Part shown: in pieces, positions 41,935 through 51,355 of the stretch
How positions within the stretch are numbered: position 1 is the stretch's first letter
Layout: each line of letters starts with the position of its first letter
DNA from: an uncultured Faecalibacterium sp.
GTDB lineage: Bacteria > Bacillota > Clostridia > Oscillospirales > Ruminococcaceae
Direction: 5' to 3'
DNA: 64,000 nt
NCBI GenBank assembly: GCA_934503275.1
Contig: CAKSVD010000002.1
Coordinates: forward strand, 1 to 64,000
Made by a program: the position numbers and the translations under genes
Notes under the pieces: generated by a model
The model's database searches: none
What the model was told of the DNA's origin: nothing
What the model saw: the letters and a program-made list of their open reading frames with translations, nothing else

Positions 41935-42618
41935 TTACTGAAAGCCGCGGGCGTTGAGCTGACGTTCCAGCAGCGCCTGCAGCTTGGTGATGACGGTACA
42001 GAACAGCAGATACACCACAGCCACCTCGCAGTAGATGGGCAGGAAGATGTAGGTGCGGGCGGCTACCCGCTGTCCGGCCATGAACAGTTCTGCCACCGTG
42101 ATGTTGGACGCCAGCGAGGTGTCCTTGATCATGCCGATGAGGGAGTTGGACAGCGCAGGCACGGCGGTGCGCAGTGCCTGCGGCAGCACGATGCGGCGCA
42201 TGATCTGCCACCAGCTCATGCCCACGCAGTACCCGGCCTCCAGCTGCCCCTGCGGCACGCTTTCCAGCGCACCGCGCATGGTCTCGGCGCAGTAGGCACC
42301 CTCGTTGAAGGCGAAGGCGATGACCGCCGCCGGAAAGGCATTCAGCATGATGCCCACGCTGGGCAGGCCGTAAAAGATGATGAACAGCTGCACCAGCAGC
42401 GGGGTGCCCCGGATGACCCAGATGTAGAACCGGGCAATCTGCCGCAGCACCGGCACATTGGCGTACTGCACCAGCGCCACCGCCACCGCGATGATCATGG
42501 CAAAAAAGAAGGAGAGAAGGGTCAGCGGAATGGTCATGGTCAGGCCTGCCGTCAGGATGCGGGGCAGCGCCTCCACCAGCACGCTGACCGTGCGGTTGGA
42601 TAAAAGTGCTTCAAACAT
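41935..42618 (-). CDS. Amino acid ABC transporter permease (HisM/GlnP type)
   Basis: 227 residues from the ATG at 42618 (GAGGAAA upstream). Five hydrophobic segments; the EAA loop LEAGYCVGMSWWQIMRRIVLPQALR, and RGTPLLVQLFIIFYGLP, are diagnostic of polar amino acid permeases. First gene of its operon. Confidence 0.94.
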   Translation of the reverse strand: MFEALLSNRTVSVLVEALPRILTAGLTMTIPLTLLSFFFAMIIAVAVALVQYANVPVLRQIARFYIWVIRGTPLLVQLFIIFYGLPSVGIMLNAFPAAVIAFAFNEGAYCAETMRGALESVPQGQLEAGYCVGMSWWQIMRRIVLPQALRTAVPALSNSLIGMIKDTSLASNITVAELFMAGQRVAARTYIFLPIYCEVAVVYLLFCTVITKLQALLERQLNARGFQ

Positions 42619-42677
42619 CGTTTTTTCCTCAAAGCAAAAAGTGCATAAGCCGGCAAAGCTTTTGCCGACCAAAGCAG

Positions 42678-42706
42678 TATATACCTTAAAGTAGGGTCAA
42701 AGTCAA
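42678..42706 (-). promoter_or_regulatory. Promoter of the amino acid importer operon
   Basis: Minus strand: TTGACT (42701-42706), 17-bp spacer, TATATA (42678-42683). Confidence 0.7.
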
Positions 42707-42852
42707 GAGACTGAATCACCAATCCCTACAAAACCTACCAGAATACTATAATAGCATGAAATGCCCCGCAGCGCAAACAGTTTGCACAAAACGTGTGATG
42801 TGACCGAAAAATTGCATAAACTTGTTAAATATTTGTGCAATGCGGCAGATGC

Positions 42853-42881
42853 TTGACGCTGTGGGCGCTTTCGTGTACAAT
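42853..42881 (+). promoter_or_regulatory. gpsA promoter
   Basis: TTGACG (42853-42858), 17-bp spacer, TACAAT (42876-42881). Confidence 0.8.
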
Positions 42882-42981
42882 GGACATAACAGTGCGTAGC
42901 TGCGGGGCAACGGCCCGGCGCGGCGCAAATCCACCGGCAGGGGCTTACCCTTGGCCCGGTGCAGACACGGAGGATACAAAC

Positions 42982-44016
42982 GTGAAAAAGTTTAGTATTG
43001 GTGTTCTGGGTGCAGGCACCTGGGGCATGGCTCTGGCACGGATGCTGACCGTCAGCGGCAACGATGTGCAGGTGTGGTCGGCCATTGAGGCCGAGGTGGA
43101 CAACCTTTCCGCCACCCGGGTACACCCCAATCTGCCGGGAATGGTCATCCCGCAGGAACTGCGTTTTACCAAAAGCATAGAGGAAGTGTGCACCGGCAAG
43201 GATGTGCTGCTGTTTGCAGTACCGTCGGTGTTCGTGCGCTCCACGGCAGCTAAGGCGCGGCCCTATATCCGCTCCGGCCAGATCATCGTGGACGTGGCAA
43301 AGGGCATTGAGCCTGATACCTTATATACCATGACTGAGATCCTTGCCGACGAGTTGAGCCACGAGAACGGCCCCCGTGCGGTGCGTCTGGTGGCGCTCAG
43401 CGGCCCCACCCACGCCGAGGAGGTGGCGCTGGATCTGCCCACCACCATCGTTTCGGCCAGCCCGGATCTGGAGGCTGCCGAGGTGGTGCAGGAGGTGTTC
43501 AGCAACACCTGTATGCGCGTGTACACCAACTCTGATATCAAGGGCGTGGAACTGAGCGGCGCCATGAAGAACGTCATCGCGCTGGGCGTTGGCATCTCCA
43601 CCGGCCTTGGCTACGGCGATAACGCCCGCGCCGCCCTGATCACCCGCGGCATTGCCGAGATCGCTCGGCTGGGCGTGGCCATGGGCTGCAATGTGCAGAC
43701 CTTTGCGGGTCTGGCCGGTATCGGCGATCTGATCGTCACCGCCACCAGTATGCACAGCCGCAACAACCGCGCCGGTATCCTGATCGGCAAGGGCGAAAGC
43801 CCGGAGCAGGCTGTGAAGGAGGTCGGCATGGTGGTGGAGGGCATCAACGCCCTGCCCGCCGCCATGGAACTGGCCGAGAAGTACCATGTGGAAATGCCCA
43901 TCGCTCAGACGGTGAACGCCATCGTCAAGGAGGGCATGAGCGCCAGCGACGCGCTGCGCAACCTGATGTCCCGCGACCGCAAGAGCGAGATGCCGCAGGG
44001 CTATGAGAGCGTGTAA
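42982..44016 (+). CDS. gpsA: Glycerol-3-phosphate dehydrogenase [NAD(P)+]
   Basis: 344 residues from the GTG at 42982, preceded by GGAGG at 8 nt; upstream ATG codons in frame lack a ribosome site. It reduces dihydroxyacetone phosphate to glycerol-3-phosphate for phospholipid synthesis. Rossmann motif GVLGAGTWGMALA, catalytic-lysine region VELSGAMKNVIALGVG, and the C-terminal LAGIGDLIVTATSMHSRNNRAG are all present. Confidence 0.95.
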   Translation: MKKFSIGVLGAGTWGMALARMLTVSGNDVQVWSAIEAEVDNLSATRVHPNLPGMVIPQELRFTKSIEEVCTGKDVLLFAVPSVFVRSTAAKARPYIRSGQIIVDVAKGIEPDTLYTMTEILADELSHENGPRAVRLVALSGPTHAEEVALDLPTTIVSASPDLEAAEVVQEVFSNTCMRVYTNSDIKGVELSGAMKNVIALGVGISTGLGYGDNARAALITRGIAEIARLGVAMGCNVQTFAGLAGIGDLIVTATSMHSRNNRAGILIGKGESPEQAVKEVGMVVEGINALPAAMELAEKYHVEMPIAQTVNAIVKEGMSASDALRNLMSRDRKSEMPQGYESV

Positions 44017-44029
44017 ACCTGAAATAATC

Positions 44030-44078
44030 GAAAAGAGGCTTCCGGGATGTCTGCGGGCATTCAGGAAGCTTCTTTTAT
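44030..44078 (+). terminator. gpsA terminator
   Basis: AAAAGAGGCTTCC pairs with GGAAGCTTCTTTT around a GC-rich loop, followed by ATTT. Confidence 0.75.
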
Positions 44079-44242
44079 TTGGCGGGAAATGCAATAAAAT
44101 TATTAAAACTTTTTACAGAAAACAGACACAAAAGGGTAGAAGGTCGGCAAACTTTCTGCTATACTGGAAACGATAGAATTTTTGGTCAGTGCAGCCGGAA
44201 CAGAGCGGCGGGCGCTGGCACTGCAAGAAGGAGGAATTGGAT

Positions 44243-45040
44243 ATGCCCTCTACCTACGCACACCGCCGCTTTGGCGCAAATGTGCTGGATCATCTGCCCG
44301 CGCCGCTGCGGGAAAAGCTGGAGGCGCACCGGGAACTGTACGATATCGGCCTGCACGGGCCGGATCTGCTGTTTTATTACCATGCAGAAAAGTCCACCCC
44401 GGTCGCTGCGCTGGGCAACGCCATGCACGACGAGCAGGGCAGAACGTTCTTTGACCGAGCACGGCGGGTGGTGCACGAGGAAGCCGACCGCGAGGCTGCG
44501 CTGGCCTACGCGCTGGGCTTTGTGTGCCATTTTGCGCTGGACAGCACCTGCCACCCCTTTGTGGAGCAGTTTACCCGGGAGAGCGGTGTGACCCACTGCG
44601 AGATCGAGACCGAGTTCGACAATATGCTGCTGCGCCGGGATGGCTATGACCCGCTGACCTTCTTTACCGCCAGCCATATCCACCCCAGCGCGGAAAACGC
44701 CCGGGTCATTGCGCCGTTCTACAAGGATATCTCGGAGCAGACCGCGCTGGAAGCCCTGAAAGGGATGATCACGGTGCATAAGGTGCTGCAGGCCTCGAAC
44801 CCGGTCAAGCGCTGGGTGGTGCTGACCGGCATGAAGGTGCTGGGCAAGTACGATGGGATGCACGGCCTTGTGGCAAATCCGCAGCCGAACCCGCAGTGCA
44901 CCGAGAGCAACCGCAAGCTGGATGCGCTGTACGCCAAGGCACTGCCGCTGGCAGAGCGGCTGATCTTGGAGTATGTGGCAAAGCTGGACACGGACGAGCC
45001 GCTGGACGCCGCCTACGACCACACCTTTGGGGAATTTTAA
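44243..45040 (+). CDS. Zinc-dependent phospholipase C family protein
   Basis: 265 residues from the ATG at 44243 (AAGGAGG upstream). Conserved His/Asp sites of the S1/P1-phospholipase C fold are seen: AHRRFGANVLDHL, IGLHGPDLLFYYH, LGFVCHFALDSTCHPFVEQ and THCEIETEFD. No signal peptide is apparent, so it may act in the cytoplasm on a small phosphodiester or phospholipid substrate. It is 43 bp upstream of an MFS carrier gene, suggesting one transcript. The exact reaction is unknown. Confidence 0.8.
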   Translation: MPSTYAHRRFGANVLDHLPAPLREKLEAHRELYDIGLHGPDLLFYYHAEKSTPVAALGNAMHDEQGRTFFDRARRVVHEEADREAALAYALGFVCHFALDSTCHPFVEQFTRESGVTHCEIETEFDNMLLRRDGYDPLTFFTASHIHPSAENARVIAPFYKDISEQTALEALKGMITVHKVLQASNPVKRWVVLTGMKVLGKYDGMHGLVANPQPNPQCTESNRKLDALYAKALPLAERLILEYVAKLDTDEPLDAAYDHTFGEF

Positions 45041-45083
45041 AAAACGCGCCGCCCGGCGGTGCAAGGGGAAAAGGGAAAATACG

Positions 45084-46340
45084 ATGAAAACTGAAAAATT
45101 CAAGGTGACACCGCTGGAGCGGGCATGGATCCTATACGATGTGGGCAACTCGGCCTTTGTGCTGATGATCGCCACACTGGTGCCCATCTTCTTCAATGCG
45201 CTGGCCGAGGCCGGCGGCGTGAGCAAGGTGGACTATCTGGCCTACTGGGGCTACGCAAGTTCCATCGTCACGGTGGTCACCGCCATTCTGGGCCCCATTC
45301 TGGGCACGCTGGCCGACACCAAGGGCTTTAAAAAGCCCATCTTCATGCTCTGCCTCTTTGTAGGCGTCATTGGCTGCTGCGCCATGGGTCTGGCAGGCAC
45401 CTGGCTGGCCTTTCTGGTCATTTTTATCATTGCAAAGATCGGCTACTCCGGCAGTCTGGTGTTCTACGACTCCATGCTGGGCGATGTGACCACCCCGGAG
45501 CGGATGGATATGGTGTCCTCCCGCGGGTACGCATGGGGCTATATCGGCAGCTGCGTGCCCTTTGTGGTCTGTCTGGCGCTGGTGCTGGGCAGCAGTGCCG
45601 TGGGTCTTGACCAGATGACCGCGCTGTCCATCGCACTGATCATTACCGCCGTGTGGTGGCTGGCGGTCACCCTGCCGCTGCTGAAAAAATACCGTCAGAT
45701 CAACTATGTGGAGGTGGAGCAGCACGCCATCCGCCAAAGCTTTGTGCGCATCGGGCAGACTTTGAAGCATCTGCCGCAGGACAAGCAGGTGTTCTGGTTC
45801 CTGCTGGCCTTCTTCTGCTACATCGACGGTGTGTATACCATCATTGATATGGCCACAGCCTACGGCACGGCACTGGGGCTGGACACCACCGGCCTGCTGC
45901 TGGCGCTGCTGGTCACTCAGATCGTGGCCTTTCCCTCGGCGCTGATCTTCGGCCGCCTGAGCCAGAAGTATGAATCCAAGACCCTGATCCCGGTGTGCAT
46001 TGCGGCCTATACCGGCATTGCCGTCTTTGCCTTCTTCCTGAAGAGCCAGTGGCAGTTCTGGGTGCTGGCCGTGGTGGTGGGTATGTTCCAGGGCGGCGTG
46101 CAGGCGCTGAGCCGCAGCCACTTTGCCAAGATCATCCCACAGGAAAAATCCGGCGAATACTTCGGCCTGTTCGATATCTGCGGCAAGGGCGCTTCCTTCC
46201 TTGGCACTATGATCGTCAGCGTGGGCAGCCAGCTGACTGGCAGCGCCAACGTGGGTGTTGGTTCCATTGCCATCCTGTTCGTTGTCGGCTTTGTGCTGTT
46301 CGGCATTTCCACCCGGACAGAGGAGACAAAGCAGGTCTGA
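45084..46340 (+). CDS. MFS transporter, UMF1/Atg22-like
   Basis: 418 residues with about twelve hydrophobic segments. The N-terminal ERAWILYDVGNSAFVLMIATLVPIFF and LGPILGTLADTKGFKKPIF, and the mid-protein FYDSMLGDVTTPERMDMVSSRGYAWGYIG, are typical of the UMF1/Atg22 branch (DxGNSA near the start). The family is linked to amino acid or lipid-breakdown-product efflux. ATG chosen with AAGGGGA and AAGGGA upstream. Operon partner of the phospholipase-like gene. Confidence 0.88.
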   Translation: MKTEKFKVTPLERAWILYDVGNSAFVLMIATLVPIFFNALAEAGGVSKVDYLAYWGYASSIVTVVTAILGPILGTLADTKGFKKPIFMLCLFVGVIGCCAMGLAGTWLAFLVIFIIAKIGYSGSLVFYDSMLGDVTTPERMDMVSSRGYAWGYIGSCVPFVVCLALVLGSSAVGLDQMTALSIALIITAVWWLAVTLPLLKKYRQINYVEVEQHAIRQSFVRIGQTLKHLPQDKQVFWFLLAFFCYIDGVYTIIDMATAYGTALGLDTTGLLLALLVTQIVAFPSALIFGRLSQKYESKTLIPVCIAAYTGIAVFAFFLKSQWQFWVLAVVVGMFQGGVQALSRSHFAKIIPQEKSGEYFGLFDICGKGASFLGTMIVSVGSQLTGSANVGVGSIAILFVVGFVLFGISTRTEETKQV

Positions 46341-46354
46341 CCAACTTTATGAAC

Positions 46355-46400
46355 AAAACCGAAGCCCGGAGCGTCCGCAGACGCTCCGGGCTTCGGTTTT
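46355..46400. terminator. Terminator after the MFS gene
   Basis: AAAACCGAAGCCCGGAGCGTC pairs with its complement across a CGCA loop, ending in TTTT. Confidence 0.92.
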
Positions 46401-46511
46401 GTTTGCTTTGTCTGCAGAAGGAGCCGCTGTACAAAATGCTGTCGGACGGGGGCGGCACGGGCAAAATTATCATGCAAAAAATACATCCTTGAAAAAAGTA
46501 GAATTAACCTA

Positions 46512-46540
46512 TTGACAAACTAGGTAGAACGGGATATAAT
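46512..46540 (+). promoter_or_regulatory. metY promoter with ACCTA/TAGGT dyad
   Basis: TTGACA (46512-46517), 17-bp spacer, TATAAT (46535-46540), a consensus promoter. ACCTA (46507-46511) and TAGGT (46521-46525) form an inverted repeat around the -35 box, a possible repressor site. Confidence 0.85.
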
Positions 46541-46642
46541 GCAAACATCCAATCCACCAGTCTTGTAGGGAAATGAAACAGAGGTTCCCCGGCGGGTGGT
46601 ATATAGAGGGATGGAAAAGTTTACCGGAAGGAGGGCACAAAG

Positions 46643-46771
46643 ATGAAGCTGATCTGGAAAGAACTGCTGCACGCGAATTATCGCTGTGGGCGAATGCGTA
46701 CCAACCGGGCATCGGCATCGGATGTGTATTGTATGTTGCCCTCGGCTGCGCGAATGTGCACCCGAATGTGA
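46643..46771 (+). CDS. 42-residue upstream ORF with Cys and Met codons, possible leader peptide
   Basis: ATG at 46643 is preceded by GGAAGGAGG at 8 nt, the best ribosome site in the region. The 42 codons include three Cys (15, 30, 39) and six Met including the start, ending MCTRM then TGA. It lies inside the 340-nt leader between the consensus promoter and metY. A hairpin with a T run follows 27 nt later. It resembles a transcription-attenuation leader for sulfur amino acids. No family similarity is apparent; a small unrelated protein is the alternative. Confidence 0.55.
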   Translation: MKLIWKELLHANYRCGRMRTNRASASDVYCMLPSAARMCTRM

Positions 46772-46798
46772 CAGCAGCAACTCCGGTAGACCACACTG

Positions 46799-46833
46799 CC
46801 CGGTGCGCCTTTGAAAACGCATCGGGAATTTTT
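46799..46833 (+). terminator. Putative attenuator hairpin before metY
   Basis: CCCGGTGCG (46799-46807) pairs with CGCATCGGG (46818-46826), one G-T pair, 10-nt loop, then AATTTTT. Segment GCATCGG at 46715-46721 inside the upstream ORF could pair with CCGGTGC instead and block it. Confidence 0.55.
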
Positions 46834-46879
46834 GTACACGATAATAATACTTTTCGTATATAAAGAGAGGAAAATAACA

Positions 46880-48169
46880 ATGTCTGAATATAAATTTGAG
46901 ACCCTGCAGCTTCATGTCGGTCAGGAGCAGGCCGACCCCGCCACCGATGCCCGTGCGGTGCCCATCTACCAGACCACGTCTTATGTGTTCCGCAATAGCC
47001 AGCACGCCGCAGACCGCTTCGGTCTGGCCGATGCAGGCAACATCTACGGCCGCCTGACCAACTCCACGCAGGATGTGTTCGAAAAGCGCATTGCAGCGCT
47101 GGAGGGCGGCGTGGCAGCACTGGCTACCGCTTCCGGTGCAGCTGCCATCACCTACACCATTCAGGCACTGGCACAGGCCGGTGACCACATCGTGGCACAA
47201 AAGACCATCTACGGCGGCAGCTACAACCTGCTGGCTCACACTCTGACCCAGTTCGGCGTCAACACTACCTTCGTGGATGCCCACGACCTTGCACAGGTGG
47301 AAGCCGCCATCCAGCCCAACACCAAGGCTGTCTATCTGGAGACGCTGGGCAACCCCAACAGTGATATCCCGGATATCGACGCCATTGCCGCCATCGCCCA
47401 CAAGCACGGCCTGCCGCTGGTCATTGACAACACCTTCGGCACCCCGTACCTCATCCGTCCCATCGAGCACGGCGCAGACATCGTGGTGCACTCTGCCACC
47501 AAGTTCATCGGTGGCCACGGCACTACGCTGGGCGGCATCATTGTGGACAGCGGCAACTTCGACTGGAGGGCCAGCGGCCGTTACCCCAACATTGCCGCCC
47601 CCAACCCCAGCTACCACGGTGTCTCCTTTGCAGATGCCGCAGGCCCTGCCGCTTTCGTCACCTACATCCGCGCTATCCTGCTGCGTGATACCGGCGCTAC
47701 CATCTCTCCCTTCAACGCCTTCCTGCTGCTGCAGGGCACCGAGACCCTGAGCCTGCGCATCGAGCGTCATGTGGAGAACACCAAGAAGGTGGTGGAGTTC
47801 CTTGCCAACCACCCGCAGGTGGAAAAGGTGAACCATCCCTCGCTGCCGGATCACCCGGATCACGCTTTGTACCAGAAGTATTTCCCCAACGGCGGTGCAT
47901 CTATCTTTACCTTTAACATCAAGGGCGGCCGCGAGGAAGCCTTTACCTTCATCGATAACCTGAAGATCTTCTCTCTGCTGGCCAACGTGGCGGACGTGAA
48001 GAGCCTTGTCATCCACCCGGCCTCCACCACCCACAGCCAGCTGACCGATGCAGAACTGGCCGAGCAGCAGATCTACCAGAACACCATCCGCCTGTCCATC
48101 GGCACCGAGCATATCGATGACATCCTTGCCGATCTGGAAGCCGGCTTCGCAGCCGTCCGCGGCAAGTAA
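46880..48169 (+). CDS. metY: O-acetylhomoserine sulfhydrylase
   Basis: 429 residues from the ATG at 46880 (AGAGAGGA upstream). It joins sulfide to O-acetylhomoserine to give homocysteine for methionine synthesis. The N-terminus FETLQLHVGQEQADPATDARAVPIYQTTSYVF and the longer insert GGIIVDSGNFDW mark the MetY branch. PLP lysine is in VVHSATKFIGGHGTT; HPASTTHSQL is the C-terminal Arg-loop block. Cystathionine gamma-synthase is less likely because of length (about 390 residues in that family). Confidence 0.94.
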   Translation: MSEYKFETLQLHVGQEQADPATDARAVPIYQTTSYVFRNSQHAADRFGLADAGNIYGRLTNSTQDVFEKRIAALEGGVAALATASGAAAITYTIQALAQAGDHIVAQKTIYGGSYNLLAHTLTQFGVNTTFVDAHDLAQVEAAIQPNTKAVYLETLGNPNSDIPDIDAIAAIAHKHGLPLVIDNTFGTPYLIRPIEHGADIVVHSATKFIGGHGTTLGGIIVDSGNFDWRASGRYPNIAAPNPSYHGVSFADAAGPAAFVTYIRAILLRDTGATISPFNAFLLLQGTETLSLRIERHVENTKKVVEFLANHPQVEKVNHPSLPDHPDHALYQKYFPNGGASIFTFNIKGGREEAFTFIDNLKIFSLLANVADVKSLVIHPASTTHSQLTDAELAEQQIYQNTIRLSIGTEHIDDILADLEAGFAAVRGK

Positions 48170-48243
48170 GCAGCGATTCTCTTTCCCGCAAAGGGAATGT
48201 GATCTTCCTTTTATTCCTGTCCAAGCCTCCATAAGTGTGCGAT

Positions 48244-48272
48244 AAGCCCCCCGGCTGCCCGCCGGGGGGCTT
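48244..48272 (+). terminator. metY terminator
   Basis: AAGCCCCCCGGC-TGCCC-GCCGGGGGGCTT, a 12-bp stem followed by a weak T tail. Confidence 0.8.
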
Positions 48273-48288
48273 GTCATCATTAAAAAAA

Positions 48289-48324
48289 GTGGTTCAGAAA
48301 CGCCTGTGGGCGTTTCTGAACCAC
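48289..48324. repeat. Two-hairpin dispersed repeat, copy E (first hairpin only)
   Basis: A perfect 36-nt hairpin: GTGGTTCAGAAACGCC, loop TGTG, then its exact complement, followed by AAAT as in the family. The second hairpin is absent. Confidence 0.7.
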
Positions 48325-48347
48325 AAATTATACTGCCGTTTTTCCGA

Positions 48348-48962
48348 TTAGCGGCCGATCAGCAGGTCGCGGCGGCAGCGCAGACCCACAGAAAGGGTAG
48401 CGCTGCTGCCCAGGTGCCGCAGGGTGACGCGGGTGCCGGACTTCTGTCCCTCGCACAGCAGCGAGAGGTTCAGGGTGGTGGTGTTCTTCTCGGTCACCAG
48501 CACCAGCGTTTTCACACCGTTGGCCTGCAGGGCCTGCATATCCTCGATGGTGGTGCGGAAGGTGGCTACCTCGGCGGGAACGTCCAGCGTCAGCACACCG
48601 TCCTTCTGGCGGGCGGTGTACAGCAGCTGCTTGCCCAGCAGACCCTTGACGGTGTAGCGCGCCTCGGTCTTTGCGGTGTCGGCCAGCTCGTCGCCGGAGA
48701 TCAGCATAATGTCGCCCTGAATGGGGTTGCCCTCCGGGGCACCGTAGCCGCCGTAGCTGGGGTCTTTTTCGCCCACGGCAACATCAGCACTGTGCAGTGC
48801 GATATCGCCCTGCACCATCTGCTCCTGCGGGGGCAGATAGCCCTCCACGCAGGTAGAATCCACCTCGGCGGCAAAGGCGCCCACGCTCAGCATGGCGGCG
48901 GCACACACCGCCACAGCGGCACAACTCAGGGTACGGACAAGCTTTTTGTTCAGCATCTTCAT
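48348..48962 (-). CDS. Secreted protein of unknown function
   Basis: 204 residues. A signal peptide is clear (MKMLNKKLVRTLSCAAVAVCAAAMLSVGAFAAE). Two related segments follow, MVQGDIALHSADVAVGE and PIQGDIMLISGDELADT, about 40 residues apart. The C-terminal half is beta-rich (VLTLDVPAEVATFRTTIEDMQALQANGVKTLVLVT) and ends in a basic CRRDLLIGR. I do not recognise the family. GGAGG precedes the ATG. Its neighbours, metY and ftsH, give no hint of function. Confidence 0.7.
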   Translation of the reverse strand: MKMLNKKLVRTLSCAAVAVCAAAMLSVGAFAAEVDSTCVEGYLPPQEQMVQGDIALHSADVAVGEKDPSYGGYGAPEGNPIQGDIMLISGDELADTAKTEARYTVKGLLGKQLLYTARQKDGVLTLDVPAEVATFRTTIEDMQALQANGVKTLVLVTEKNTTTLNLSLLCEGQKSGTRVTLRHLGSSATLSVGLRCRRDLLIGR

Positions 48963-49064
48963 AGGAAATACCTCCTGAAAACGGCAGCCGCAGGGACTGC
49001 CTTATTTTTTGCATCATAATCGTTTTTAAACCATGGTTCAGCTGCGGCGCATCCACAATGGAAA

Positions 49065-49101
49065 ACCGCCGTATCTGCTTTGTAAACGGATACGGCGGCC
49101 G
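49065..49101 (-). terminator. ftsH terminator
   Basis: CCGCCGTATC and GATACGGCGG pair; on the minus strand TTTTCC follows. Confidence 0.75.
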
Positions 49102-49133
49102 GATTATTGCAAAAGATTCAAATTTTTTTATTT

Positions 49134-50984
49134 TCAGGAGTTCTCCGGTTTGTTTTCTGCGCTGTCGCGGTTGAGGATATCCATGAACTCCTCGCCGGTG
49201 ATGGTCTCCTTCTGGTACAGGTACTGTGCCAGCTCGTCCAGCTTTGCGCGGTTCTCGGTCAGGATGCGGATGGCCTTTTCGTGCTGGGTCTTGACCAGTT
49301 CTACCACCTTCCGGTCGATCTCACACTGGGTCTGAGCACTGCAGGCCAGCGAGGTATCGCCGCCCAGATACTGGTTGTTTACGGTTTCCAGCGCCACCAT
49401 GTCAAATTCATCGCTCATTCCGTAGCGGGTCAGCATGGCGCGGGCAAGCTTAGTGGCCTGCTCGATGTCATTGGATGCGCCGGTGGTGATGGAGTTAAAG
49501 GCTACCTCCTCGGCGGCGCGGCCGCCGGTCAGGGTGGCAATCTTGTTTTCCAGTTCGGCCTTGTTCATCAGGTAGTGGTTGCCCTCGTCCACCTGCATGG
49601 TGTAGCCCAGTGCGCCGGAGGTGCGGGGAATGATGGTGATCTTCTGCACCGGGGCAGAGTTGGACTGCTTGGCCGCCACAAGGGCGTGGCCGATCTCGTG
49701 GTAGGCTACGATGCACTTTTCGTGGTCGGTCAGGATGGAATTCTTCTTTTGGTAACCGGCAATGACCACCTCGATGCTCTCCTCAAGGTCGGCTTGGGTC
49801 ACGCTCTTGCGCCCTGCCCGCACGGCACGCAGGGCGGCTTCGTTTACAATGTTGGCCAGTTCTGCGCCGGAGGCACCGGAGGCCATGCGCGCCACAGTGT
49901 TGAAGTCTACACCCGGGGCGATCTTCACCTTTTTGGCGTGTACCTTCAAGATCTCTTCGCGGCCCTTCAAATCGGGCAGTTCCACGGGCACACGGCGGTC
50001 GAACCGGCCGGGACGGGTCAGGGCAGGGTCAAGGGAATCCGGGCGGTTGGTAGCCGCCAGAATAATGACGCCGGTGTTGCCCTCAAAACCGTCCATCTCG
50101 GTAAGCAGCTGGTTCAGGGTCTGCTCGCGCTCGTCGTTGCCGCCAAACTGGCCGCTGTTGCGCTTTTGACCAATGGCGTCGATTTCATCAATGAACACGA
50201 TGCAGGGCGCTTTTTCCTTGGCCTGCTTGAACAGGTCGCGTACCTTGGAGGCACCCATGCCTACGAACATCTCCACGAATTCCGAGCCGGAGATGGAGAA
50301 GAAAGGCACATTGGATTCGCCTGCTACGGCCTTGGCCAGCATGGTCTTGCCGGTGCCCGGAGGGCCTACCAGCAGAATGCCCTTGGGCATGGAGGCGCCG
50401 ATCTCCTCGTACTTCTTGGGATCGTGCAGATAATTGACGATCTCCTGCAGGTTCTCCTTGGCTTCGTCCTCACCGGCCACATCCGCAAAGCGGATGCCGT
50501 GGGTGGACTGCACATACACCTTTGCGTTGGATTTGCCCACGCCGCCAAACATCATGGAACTCGGGCCGCCGCCAGCCTTTTCCATCAGCTTTTTGTTCAT
50601 CTGGTTGCCGATGAAGCTGAACAGCAGGATGGGCAGCACGAACCACAGCAAAAAGCTGAGCACTGGTGAGCCCTGCTCCACGATCTCGCTGGAGAACTGC
50701 GCGCCCGCATCGTACAGACGCTCGGTCAGGCCGGGGTCGTTCATCAGGCCGGTTTTGTAGATCTGCTTGTTGTCCTTATCCGTAAAAATGATCTGGTTGG
50801 ACTGGATATCCACCTTGCCGATGTTCTCCTGCTCGGTCATGCTCATAAAGGTGCCGTAGTCTACCTCCTGCACCTGACGCTCCGCCAGCCATGGCATGAG
50901 CACAAAGTTGATGACCAGCAGCACCAGCAGCACGACGGCATAGTAGATGGCCAACGGCTTTTTGGATGGCTTGACTTCTTTCAT
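49134..50984 (-). CDS. ftsH: ATP-dependent zinc metalloprotease FtsH
   Basis: 616 residues. Two N-terminal membrane segments ([20 protein letters not shown] and [20 protein letters not shown]), AAA domain with Walker A GPPGTGKT, Walker [13 protein letters not shown] and second-region homology [20 protein letters not shown], then the zinc protease HEIGH site. It degrades misfolded and regulatory membrane proteins. GGAGG lies before the ATG and the promoter about 50 bp upstream. Confidence 0.97.
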   Translation of the reverse strand: MKEVKPSKKPLAIYYAVVLLVLLVINFVLMPWLAERQVQEVDYGTFMSMTEQENIGKVDIQSNQIIFTDKDNKQIYKTGLMNDPGLTERLYDAGAQFSSEIVEQGSPVLSFLLWFVLPILLFSFIGNQMNKKLMEKAGGGPSSMMFGGVGKSNAKVYVQSTHGIRFADVAGEDEAKENLQEIVNYLHDPKKYEEIGASMPKGILLVGPPGTGKTMLAKAVAGESNVPFFSISGSEFVEMFVGMGASKVRDLFKQAKEKAPCIVFIDEIDAIGQKRNSGQFGGNDEREQTLNQLLTEMDGFEGNTGVIILAATNRPDSLDPALTRPGRFDRRVPVELPDLKGREEILKVHAKKVKIAPGVDFNTVARMASGASGAELANIVNEAALRAVRAGRKSVTQADLEESIEVVIAGYQKKNSILTDHEKCIVAYHEIGHALVAAKQSNSAPVQKITIIPRTSGALGYTMQVDEGNHYLMNKAELENKIATLTGGRAAEEVAFNSITTGASNDIEQATKLARAMLTRYGMSDEFDMVALETVNNQYLGGDTSLACSAQTQCEIDRKVVELVKTQHEKAIRILTENRAKLDELAQYLYQKETITGEEFMDILNRDSAENKPENS

Positions 50985-51035
50985 GGAAACTTCCTCCTTC
51001 TATATAAAGTGGGCTTCCACCCGTTTGCTGCGTCC

Positions 51036-51046
51036 AGTATACCACA
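51036..51046 (-). promoter_or_regulatory. ftsH extended -10 promoter
   Basis: Minus strand TGTGGTATACT, -10 TATACT at 51036-51041. A TTGCCG lies upstream at a short 15-bp spacing. Confidence 0.6.
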
Positions 51047-51162
51047 TCCTACCGCCCGGCAACAGCGCAGCGAGGGCAACTTTGCAAAAACTTAGCAGTT
51101 TTTTAACAAAGAGGGTTAAAGCCGCTCAGTTGCTATATGATATGTGCACAGAAGGCTTGCCG

Positions 51163-51213
51163 AAAAAGCCTTCCTCCGGTCAGGGGAAGGTGGCGCGCAG
51201 CGCCGGATGAGGG
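51163..51213 (+). repeat. GC-rich double-hairpin repeat, variant (copy 7)
   Basis: AAAAAGCCTTCCTCCGGTC and AGGGGAAGGT, then GGCGC-GCA-GCGCC and GGATGAGGG. Related to the copy at 51668. Confidence 0.65.
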
Positions 51214-51297
51214 GGCAGGGGAGCAACAACCTCAATTTTGCATGATTTACCCCATGGCATTGTGAAATGCTTTCATCTTTATCCTGAACGAAACTTC

Positions 51298-51326
51298 TTG
51301 ACACTTTCTGGCAGGCGTGCTAAAAT
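51298..51326 (+). promoter_or_regulatory. leu operon promoter
   Basis: TTGACA (51298-51303), 17-bp spacer, TAAAAT (51321-51326). Confidence 0.85.
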
Positions 51327-51355
51327 TATCTCACTTTCAACAAAGTGCAAATGCG

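Noticed and set aside
46541-46879. SAM riboswitch or T-box in the metY leader
   Set aside because: None of the conserved S-box or T-box sequences could be found; the small ORF and hairpin explain the leader better.
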